Part shown: piece by piece, positions 57,292 through 64,000 of the stretch
How the letters are laid out: every line of letters begins with the position of its first letter
Position numbering within the stretch: position 1 is the first letter of the stretch
Assembly (NCBI RefSeq): GCF_003651245.1
Contig: NZ_RAPE01000002.1
Span: 310,001-374,000, forward strand
DNA: 64,000 nt
Direction: 5' to 3'
Source: Roseovarius spongiae
GTDB lineage: Bacteria > Pseudomonadota > Alphaproteobacteria > Rhodobacterales > Rhodobacteraceae
Notes under the pieces: model-generated
The model's database searches: none
Told to the model about the DNA's origin: nothing
The model's input: the letters and a program-made list of their open reading frames with translations, nothing else
Position numbers and translations under genes: made by a program

Positions 57292-60200
57292 TCAGTCGCC
57301 CTCGAATTCGATCAGCAGGTCCTTGGCGTCGATCTGCCCGCCCGGCGCGACGCGCACCGCCTTCACCGTGGCGTCGCGTTCGGCGTAGATGCCGGTTTCC
57401 ATCTTCATCGCCTCGATGGTCAGCAGCAGGTCGTCGGCGCTGACCTTCTGGCCCGCGCTTACGCCGACGCTCGCCACCACGCCGGGCATGGGGGCGCCGA
57501 CATGGTCTGGATTGCCGGGTTCGGCCTTGGGGCGCGCCGCCGTCTGCGACGTTACCAGCCGGTTCGGCACCCGCACCACGCGCGGCTGGCCGTTGAGTTC
57601 GAAGAACACGCGCACGTCGCCCTCCTCGGTCGTTTCGCCCACCGCCTGAAGGCGGATTTCCAGCGTCTTGCCGGGGTCGATCTCGGCTGTGATCTCCTCG
57701 CCGGGTTCCATCCCGTAGAAGAAGGCGCGCGTCGGCAGGGTGCGCACAGGTCCGTAGATGCGGTGGCGGCCCATGTAATCGAGGAAGACCTTCGGATACA
57801 TGAGATACCCGCTCAGATCCTCGTCATCGACCGGCTTGCCCTCCAACTCCTTGCTCAGGCCCGCGCGCTCGGCCTCGAGATCGACGGGCGCGAGGCGCTT
57901 GCCGGGGCGCTCGGTCAGCGGCTTTTCGTCCTTCAGCACCTTTTTAACCAGCGCGGGCGGAAAGCCGCCCGGCGGCTGGCCGAGATTGCCGCGCATCATG
58001 TCCACGACCGAATCGGGGAAGGCCACGTCGCGGGCCGGGTCCTCGACATCCGCGCGGCTGAGGCCCTGGCTCACCATCATCAGCGCCATGTCGCCCACCA
58101 CCTTGGAGCTTGGCGTGACCTTGACGATATCGCCGAACATTTCGTTCACGGCCCTGTAGGTCTGCGCCACCTCGGGCCAGCGATCCTCGAGCCCCATGCT
58201 GCGCGCCTGCGCCTTGAGATTGGTGAACTGTCCGCCGGGCATTTCGTGCAGGTAGACCTCGGAACTCGGCGCCTGCATCCCGGATTCGAACGCGGCGTAA
58301 TGGGCGCGCACCGCGTCCCAGTAATCGGAAATCTCGCGCACCGCGCCGATATCGAGCCCGGTGTCGCGTTCCGAATGCGCCAATGCCTCGACGATGGTGC
58401 CGAGCGTCGCCTGGGACGTGTTGCCCGAAAGCGCGTCCATCGCGCAATCGACCGCATCGACGCCGGCATCGGCGGCGGCGAGGATCGACGCAGACGCGAT
58501 CCCGGCCGTATCATGCGTGTGGAAATGGATCGGCAGGCCGACTTCGGACTTCAGCGCGCGGATCAGCGCGCGCGCGGCCGCCGGTTTCAGCAGCCCCGCC
58601 ATGTCCTTGAGCCCCAGCACATGCGCGCCCGCGGCCTCGAGTTCCTTGGCCATGCCGACATAATACTTCAGGTCATATTTCGCGCGATCCGGGTCGAGGA
58701 TGTCGCCGGTGTAGCAGATCGACGCCTCGCAGACCTTTTCGCTGTCGATCACGGCGTCCATCGCGACCCGCATGTTTTCCACCCAGTTGAGCGAATCGAA
58801 CACGCGGAACACGTCCACGCCGGTCCGCGCCGCGACGCGCACGAATTCCTGCACCACGTTGTCGGGGTAATTGGTGTAGCCCACGCCGTTGGACGCGCGC
58901 AGCAGCATCTGCGTCATGATGTTGGGCATCGCCGCACGCAGATCGCGCAGCCGTTGCCACGGACATTCCTGCAAGAAGCGATAGGCCACGTCGAAGGTGG
59001 CGCCGCCCCAGCATTCCACCGAGAAGAGCTGCGGCAGGTTCGCGGCGTAGACGGGTGCGACCTTGATCATGTCGTGGCTGCGCATCCGCGTCGCCAGCAG
59101 CGACTGGTGTCCGTCGCGCATGGCCGTATCGGTGATCAGCAGGCGCTTCTGCTTCTTCATCCAGTCGGCCACCGCCTGCGGCCCCTTCTGTTCCAGCAGG
59201 TTGCGCGTGCCCATCATCGGCTCCGCGCGCAGGGCGGGCGGGCGCGGGTCCTTCAGGTCGTCGCGCGGGCGGGGGCGGTCCTTGGTCTCGGGGTGGCCGT
59301 TCACGGTGATGTCGGCGATGTAAGTGAGAACCTTCGTGCCCCGGTCGCGCCGCTTGTTGAACTGGAACAGTTCGGGCGTCTCGTCGATGAACTTGGTGGT
59401 GTATTCGTTGCCGACGAAAGTGGGATGCTTCAGCAGGTTCTCGACGAAGGCGATATTGGTGGAAACGCCCCGGATGCGGAATTCGCGCAATGCGCGGTCC
59501 ATCCGGGCGATGGCCGCCTCGGGCGTCTGCGCGTGGGCCGTGACCTTGACCAGCAGGCTGTCATAGAAGCGCGTGATGACGCCCCCCGCATAAGCCGTCC
59601 CGCCGTCCAGCCGGATGCCCATGCCGGTGGCCGACCGGTAGGCGGTTATGCGGCCGTAATCGGGGATGAAGTTGTTTTGCGGGTCTTCCGTCGTGATCCG
59701 GGTCTGGAGCGCGTGACCGTTCAGGCGCACGTCCTCCTGTGACGCCTTGCCGGTCGCCTCCTGGATCGTCGCGCCCTCCGCGATGCGGATCTGCGCCTGC
59801 ACGATGTCGATGCCGGTGACTTCCTCGGTCACGGTGTGCTCGACCTGCACGCGGGGGTTCACTTCGATGAAGTAGAAATTATCGGTCTCCATGTCCATGA
59901 GGAACTCGACCGTGCCGGCGCATTCGTAATTCACGTGCTTGCAGATGCGGTAACCGAGGTCGCAGATCTCGGCGCGCTGGGCCTCCGAAAGATAGGGTGC
60001 GGGCGCGCGTTCGACGACCTTCTGGTTGCGGCGCTGGACCGAGCAATCCCGCTCGAACAGGTGATACATGCCGCCGTGCTTGTCGCCGAGGATCTGCACC
60101 TCCACGTGGCGCGCGCGGGTGATCATCTTCTCAAGGTAGCCCTCGCCGTTGCCGAAGGCGGCCTCGGCCTCGCGCCGGCCCTCCATCACCTTCTCGGCCA

Positions 60201-60738
60201 GTTCGTCCTCGGACATCACCGGGCGCATGCCCCGGCCGCCGCCGCCCCAGGACGCCTTGAGCATCAGGGGATAGCCCACCTCGGCGGCCTGGCGGCGAAT
60301 CTCGTCCATGTCGTCGCCCAGCACCTCGGTGGCGGGGATGACCGGCACGCCGGCCTCCTGCGCGACGCGCCGCGCGCTCGCCTTGTCGCCAAGGGCGCGC
60401 ATGGTTTCCGCCTTCGGGCCGATGAAGGCGATGCCGGCGGCGGCGCAGGCATCGACGAAATCGGGATTTTCCGACAATAGGCCATAGCCCGGATGGATCG
60501 CGTCGGCGCCGCTTTCGCGGGCGACGCGGATGATTTCCTCGATCGACAGGTAAGCGGCGACCGGGCCGAGCCCTTCGCCGATGCGATACGCCTCGTCCGC
60601 CTTGAAGCGGTGCAGGCTGAGCTTGTCCTCTTCGGCGAAGACGGCGACCGTGCGCTTGCCCATCTCGTTGGCCGCACGCATGATGCGGATCGCGATCTCG
60701 CCCCGGTTGGCGATCAGGATTTTCCCGAATTGCGTCAT
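57292..60738 (-). CDS. pyc: Pyruvate carboxylase
   Basis: Pyruvate carboxylase makes oxaloacetate from pyruvate, bicarbonate and ATP, an anaplerotic reaction. The 1148-residue single chain has a biotin carboxylase part (1-460: start FGKILIANRGEIAIRIM, ATP-grasp KASWGGGGRGM, active-site EVNPRVQVEHTVTEE), a carboxyltransferase barrel (about 535-800: AMRDGHQSLLATR, IHFHTHDTAG), an allosteric/PYC-OADA part (800-1070) and the biotinyl domain with K1112 in IEAMKMETG. All domains are intact. GAGGGACC precedes the start. Biotin is attached by a ligase not seen here. Confidence 0.97.
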   Translation of the reverse strand: MTQFGKILIANRGEIAIRIMRAANEMGKRTVAVFAEEDKLSLHRFKADEAYRIGEGLGPVAAYLSIEEIIRVARESGADAIHPGYGLLSENPDFVDACAAAGIAFIGPKAETMRALGDKASARRVAQEAGVPVIPATEVLGDDMDEIRRQAAEVGYPLMLKASWGGGGRGMRPVMSEDELAEKVMEGRREAEAAFGNGEGYLEKMITRARHVEVQILGDKHGGMYHLFERDCSVQRRNQKVVERAPAPYLSEAQRAEICDLGYRICKHVNYECAGTVEFLMDMETDNFYFIEVNPRVQVEHTVTEEVTGIDIVQAQIRIAEGATIQEATGKASQEDVRLNGHALQTRITTEDPQNNFIPDYGRITAYRSATGMGIRLDGGTAYAGGVITRFYDSLLVKVTAHAQTPEAAIARMDRALREFRIRGVSTNIAFVENLLKHPTFVGNEYTTKFIDETPELFQFNKRRDRGTKVLTYIADITVNGHPETKDRPRPRDDLKDPRPPALRAEPMMGTRNLLEQKGPQAVADWMKKQKRLLITDTAMRDGHQSLLATRMRSHDMIKVAPVYAANLPQLFSVECWGGATFDVAYRFLQECPWQRLRDLRAAMPNIMTQMLLRASNGVGYTNYPDNVVQEFVRVAARTGVDVFRVFDSLNWVENMRVAMDAVIDSEKVCEASICYTGDILDPDRAKYDLKYYVGMAKELEAAGAHVLGLKDMAGLLKPAAARALIRALKSEVGLPIHFHTHDTAGIASASILAAADAGVDAVDCAMDALSGNTSQATLGTIVEALAHSERDTGLDIGAVREISDYWDAVRAHYAAFESGMQAPSSEVYLHEMPGGQFTNLKAQARSMGLEDRWPEVAQTYRAVNEMFGDIVKVTPSSKVVGDMALMMVSQGLSRADVEDPARDVAFPDSVVDMMRGNLGQPPGGFPPALVKKVLKDEKPLTERPGKRLAPVDLEAERAGLSKELEGKPVDDEDLSGYLMYPKVFLDYMGRHRIYGPVRTLPTRAFFYGMEPGEEITAEIDPGKTLEIRLQAVGETTEEGDVRVFFELNGQPRVVRVPNRLVTSQTAARPKAEPGNPDHVGAPMPGVVASVGVSAGQKVSADDLLLTIEAMKMETGIYAERDATVKAVRVAPGGQIDAKDLLIEFEGD

Positions 60739-60852
60739 CTATGGAGGTCCCTCTGGCGATTCTTTGGTTTTGCCACATGGTCTAACGCAAGATCGCCGCG
60801 TTGCGGCGTCATTTTCCGCGCAAGCTGTGACATGGTGCGACATTCGCGCGCC

Positions 60853-61989
60853 TTATCCGCGGCAAAGCCGCTCGCGCACGTCGCGCAGCCGATGCGCGCC
60901 AAGCTGCCCCATGTTCGAGACGAGGTCGAGCCGCAGCGTCTCGGCCAGGTGGGCGGGCCCATCCGGGCCGAGCGCGGCGAGCGCGTAATGCCAGGGGCGC
61001 GCCATCATCACGAAATCGGCGCCAAGCGCGATCGCGCGCAGCATGTCGAGCCCCCCGCCCACGCCGCCATCGAAGAGGATGGGCAGATCGGTCGCCGCGC
61101 GCAGGGCCGGGAGCGCGTCGACGGTGGCGGGGGCGGCGTCGAACTGCCGCCCGCCGTGGTTGGAAATCCAGATCGCGTCCACTCCGGCCTTTTCCAGGCG
61201 CGGCACGAACGCGGGGTCGAGCACGCCCTTGACGATGAACGGCCCCTCCCAGGCGTCGCGCAGCCAGCGCAGGTAATCCCAGTCGGGCGAGGTGCGCAGC
61301 AGGTAGCCCGCGTGCTGGGTCGAGGGCAGGCCGCTGGTTTCGCCGGCGTAGCCGTCGATCATCCGCATCCGCGGCATCCCCATCCGCGCCATGCCGAGCG
61401 CCCATGCGGGGCGCGTCGCCACCTGCGCCAGAAGGCGCGGGGTGAGGCGCGGCGGCTGTGTGAGGCCCGAGCGCACCTGCCGTTCGCGCCGCGACGCGAC
61501 CGGCACATCGACCGTGAGCACCAGCGTCGAGAACCCCGCGGCGCGGGCGCGGTTCAGCATGTCGGCGCGGATCTCGGGATCGCGCGGCGGATACATCTGG
61601 AACCATCCATGCTCGCCCAGCTCCGGCGCCACGTCCTCGGGCGTCTGGCTGGCGACGGTCGAGAGCGTGTAGGGAACGCCTGCCTCAGCCGCGGCGCGGG
61701 CGAGGTGGCGTTCGGCGTCCGGCCAGACGAGGCCGGACATGCCCACCGGGCCGATCCCGAAGGGCAGGGGAAGCGTGCGACCCAAGAGCTCGGTCGAGAG
61801 GTCGGGGGCGAATTCGCCATGCAGGATCGACGGCATGAGCGTGACCTCGGCCAGCGCCGCCTCGTTCGCGTGGCGCGTGCGTTCGGCCCCCGTACCGCTG
61901 TCGAGATATTCCCAGACGAAGCGGGGCAGGCGGGCGCGGGCGCGGGCCTTGAGATCGGCCAGGCCGGGATAGCGGGCGTGCAGGTCCAT
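60853..61989 (-). CDS. FMN-dependent alpha-hydroxy-acid oxidizing protein (LldD/glycolate oxidase family)
   Basis: The 378-residue TIM barrel has FMN and active-site features: start YPGLADLKARARARLPRFVW, PFGIGPVGMSGLVW, the SNHGGRQFD motif (His base and Arg that binds the carboxylate), and the FMN-phosphate segment LFDGGVGGGLDMLRAIALGA. It should oxidise L-lactate, glycolate or a related 2-hydroxy acid; the exact substrate is not evident. The N-terminal start 61989 is chosen by family length; further upstream in-frame codons lack support. It is divergent from the DMT gene. Confidence 0.9.
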   Translation of the reverse strand: MDLHARYPGLADLKARARARLPRFVWEYLDSGTGAERTRHANEAALAEVTLMPSILHGEFAPDLSTELLGRTLPLPFGIGPVGMSGLVWPDAERHLARAAAEAGVPYTLSTVASQTPEDVAPELGEHGWFQMYPPRDPEIRADMLNRARAAGFSTLVLTVDVPVASRRERQVRSGLTQPPRLTPRLLAQVATRPAWALGMARMGMPRMRMIDGYAGETSGLPSTQHAGYLLRTSPDWDYLRWLRDAWEGPFIVKGVLDPAFVPRLEKAGVDAIWISNHGGRQFDAAPATVDALPALRAATDLPILFDGGVGGGLDMLRAIALGADFVMMARPWHYALAALGPDGPAHLAETLRLDLVSNMGQLGAHRLRDVRERLCRG

Positions 61990-62162
61990 TCGGGCATTTG
62001 CACCGCGCGCGGCGCGATTGTCCAGAGGGCGGCGTCGGCGCGGCGGAGGTTGCGCCGGGGCAGGCGCCGTCAGAGCGGGTAAATGGGGAACATCAAAAGA
62101 TTTTGTGCAGACATATTCGCAGAGGCTCGACATTCCGCGCGCGGTGGCCTTTTCTGCGCGCC

Positions 62163-63068
62163 ATGGATACTGTCCCGAATTCCCGGCCCGGCTGGGGCGT
62201 CTTCTGGATGATCGTCACGGGCGGGTGTTTCGTGGGGGTCACCGCGCTCGTCAAGGTGCTGGGCACCGACGTGCCCGCGACCCAGGCGGCCTTTCTGCGG
62301 TATTTCCTCGGGCTCGCGTTCCTGATCCCGATGGCCCGTTCGATCCTGCGCACGCGGTTCACCCGCCGGCGGATCGGGATTTTCGCCGCGCGCGGCGCCG
62401 CGCATACCGCCGGGGTGATCCTGTGGTTCTTCGCGATGGCGCGCATGCCGCTCGCGGATGTCACGGCGATGAACTACCTGTCGCCGATTTACGTGACGCT
62501 CGGGGCGGCGTTCTTCCTGGGCGAGACGCTCGCCCTGCGGCGGGTCATGGCGATCGGGGCGGCGCTGGTGGGCACGCTCATCATCTTGCGCCCGGGCTTT
62601 CAGGAGGTCGGGCCGGGGCATGTGGCGATGCTGTTCGTGGCGATGTTCTTCGGCGCGTCCTACCTTCTGGCCAAGATCGTGAGCGACGACTGCTCGCCCG
62701 CCGTGGTGGTGGGCATGCTGTCGATCACCGTCACGATCGGGCTGGCGCCGCTGGCGTGGCTGCACTGGGTCACGCCGACATGGACCGAGGTGCTGATCCT
62801 CTTCGGCGTCGCCTGTTTCGCGACCGCGGGGCATTTCACCATGACGCTGGCGTTCCGCGCGGCGCCGCTCACCGTGACGCAGCCGGTCACCTTTCTGCAA
62901 CTGGTCTGGGCGGTGCTGCTGGGCGCGCTGGTCTTCGGCGAGGGGGTGGATCCGTTCGTGATTCTCGGCGGACTGGTGATCGTGGGATCGGTCAGCTTCA
63001 TCACCTGGCGCGAGTCGGTGCTCAAGCGCCGGGCGATCACGCCGGCCTTTCACCAGACGAAATACTGA
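62163..63068 (+). CDS. DMT superfamily transporter (two EamA domains)
   Basis: The 301-residue, ten-helix membrane protein is built as two EamA repeats: first VTGGCFVGVTALVKVLGTDV and the EamA motif AMNYLSPIYVTLGAAFFLGE, second AFRAAPLTVTQPVTFLQLVW and GALVFGEGVDPF. The family exports metabolites or amino acids; substrate unknown. ATG 62163 starts the EamA N-terminus; the upstream part of the frame lies in the divergent oxidase leader and is unlikely to be coding. It converges with the substrate-binding protein gene. Confidence 0.9.
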   Translation: MDTVPNSRPGWGVFWMIVTGGCFVGVTALVKVLGTDVPATQAAFLRYFLGLAFLIPMARSILRTRFTRRRIGIFAARGAAHTAGVILWFFAMARMPLADVTAMNYLSPIYVTLGAAFFLGETLALRRVMAIGAALVGTLIILRPGFQEVGPGHVAMLFVAMFFGASYLLAKIVSDDCSPAVVVGMLSITVTIGLAPLAWLHWVTPTWTEVLILFGVACFATAGHFTMTLAFRAAPLTVTQPVTFLQLVWAVLLGALVFGEGVDPFVILGGLVIVGSVSFITWRESVLKRRAITPAFHQTKY

Positions 63069-63090
63069 AGGCGCCCGACGCGCGGGCATG

Positions 63091-63120
63091 AAAAAACCCC
63101 GGCGCGCCGCGCCGGGGTTC
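63091..63120. terminator. Bidirectional Rho-independent terminator between DMT and SBP genes
   Basis: An 11-bp stem AACCCCGGCGC (63095-63105) and its complement (63109-63119), three-base loop. On the minus strand the stem is followed by TTTTTT (63096-63091); on the plus strand by TTCCCTTT. It sits between convergent genes and is best for the minus strand. Confidence 0.85.
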
Positions 63121-63146
63121 CCTTTGCCGTGACGGCGGGGCGTGGT

Positions 63147-64000
63147 TTACGCGAACCACCAGCGCTCCATCCAGCGCTCTCCGTCCATGTCCCAGTTCGA
63201 GGCGTATTCGCCATGCCCGATCTTGTCGGTGATGGCGAAGACGTAGTTGGCGAACATCGGGATGATCGCGCCGCCCTGGTTGGCGAGGATGTCCTGCATC
63301 TCGAAATACATCTCGCGGCGCTTGGCGTCGTCGAGTTCGGCGCGCGCCTTGACCATCAGTTCCTCGAAACGCTCGTTGCACCAGAAGGTGTCATTCCAGT
63401 CGGCGCCGCATTTGTAGGCGGTGGCGAACATCTGGTCCTCGACGGGACGACCGCCCCAGTAGACCGCGGTAAACGGTTTCTTCATCCAGATGTCGGACCA
63501 GTAGCCGTCATTGGCCTCGCGCTTGACGTCGATGTTGATGCCGGCGGTCTTGGCCGAAGCCTGGTAGAGAACGGCCGCGTCGACCGCGCCGGGATAGGCG
63601 GCGTCCGAGGCGGAAAGCTGGACCGACACGCTGTCGACGCCGGCCTCTTTCAGATACCACTTGGCCTTGTCCGGGTCATAGACCTTCTGTTCAAGTTCAC
63701 TGTTGAAATAGCGCTGTCCCGGTCCGATCGGGTGGTCGTTGCCGACCGAGCCGTAACCGAACAGGATCTTCTCGACCAGTTCCTCGCGGTTGATTGCGTA
63801 TTTCAGCGCCTGGCGGATGTTGTTGTCGGTGAACGGATCCTTGGTGACCGTCATCGCGAAGGTGTAGTGTTGCGTCCCGGCGATGGATTCGATCTTGATC
63901 GCCTTGTTGCGCTCCAGGAGGCCGGCGGATTTGAGATCGACCTTGTCGATCGCGTGAACGTCGCCCGAGACGAGCGCGGTCGTGCGCGCGTTCTGGTCGA
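63147..64000 (-). CDS. ABC transporter substrate-binding protein, peptide/opine type (partial)
   Basis: This is a C-terminal fragment of a SBP_bac_5 (DppA/OppA-like) protein; the 5' part lies beyond the window. Visible: the in-frame stretch from 64000 (ALVSGDVHAIDKVDLKSA) continues into PFTDNNIRQALKYAINREEL, YGSVGNDHPIGPGQRYF, AKWYLKEAGVDSVSVQLSAS, VKREANDGYWSDIWMKKPF and WCNERFEELMVKARAELDD. These are conserved family segments. The C-terminal stop is at 63147. A permease pair and ATPases may follow outside. Confidence 0.9.
   Translation of the reverse strand, partial: DQNARTTALVSGDVHAIDKVDLKSAGLLERNKAIKIESIAGTQHYTFAMTVTKDPFTDNNIRQALKYAINREELVEKILFGYGSVGNDHPIGPGQRYFNSELEQKVYDPDKAKWYLKEAGVDSVSVQLSASDAAYPGAVDAAVLYQASAKTAGINIDVKREANDGYWSDIWMKKPFTAVYWGGRPVEDQMFATAYKCGADWNDTFWCNERFEELMVKARAELDDAKRREMYFEMQDILANQGGAIIPMFANYVFAITDKIGHGEYASNWDMDGERWMERWWFA

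Overview
The window is GC-rich and densely coded. It reads as chromosomal DNA of a Rhodobacteraceae-type alphaproteobacterium. The indicators are a complete alphaproteobacterial general stress response locus (NepR, EcfG, PhyR and an HWE-type kinase), a his gene block interleaved with small exported-protein genes, a single-polypeptide pyruvate carboxylase, and family-typical ABC and DMT transporters. The species cannot be named from the sequence alone.

Layout. 0.1-2.1 kb: a PiT phosphate permease and a DUF454 membrane protein. 2.1-7.6 kb: histidine biosynthesis on the minus strand (hisB-hisH-glsA, hisA, hisF-hisE-Dabb), interrupted by two plus-strand exported proteins (DUF302, DUF2147). 7.7-12.7 kb: the general stress response locus with four GGAAC-N16/17-(C/T)GTT promoters; they serve an exported protein, nepR-ecfG-kinase, phyR, and a DUF883/holin-like pair. 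A fifth such promoter lies at 56.1 kb before a YihY-family gene. 12.7-17.0 kb: a phnD-phnC-phnE-phnE ABC importer operon ending in a HAD-IIA phosphatase gene.

17.2-51.3 kb is the main feature: 22 consecutive minus-strand genes, mostly overlapping or a few bases apart, forming an extracellular contractile injection system (eCIS; Afp/PVC/MAC relatives). It encodes a DUF4255 cap protein, two sheaths and two tubes in alternation, a DUF5908 small protein, a LysM tube/baseplate adaptor, a spike split into gpD-like and OB-fold genes, gp25, gpJ, a tail-protein-I baseplate component, three fibre-like proteins sharing an N-terminal domain, a tape-measure-like protein and an AAA+ ATPase. The operon ends with a 2322-residue protein carrying annexin-like repeats, a hydrophobic segment and a C-terminal PD-(D/E)XK-like nuclease motif, translationally coupled to a 508-residue protein of unknown role. 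The likely picture is a secreted syringe whose cargo is a giant membrane-interacting nuclease. The locus is preceded by an array of GTCC/GGAC half-sites, a terminator, a LuxR-type regulator and another receiver-like protein. Three receiver-like proteins here have lost key phosphorylation residues.

52.6-64 kb: a Crp/Fnr regulator, an AI-2E family transporter, YihY, tRNA-Gly(GCC), a metallophosphoesterase coupled to pyruvate carboxylase, an FMN-dependent alpha-hydroxy-acid oxidase, a DMT exporter and the 3' part of a peptide-type ABC substrate-binding protein cut by the window end. No insertion sequence, integrase, rRNA or CRISPR array was seen.
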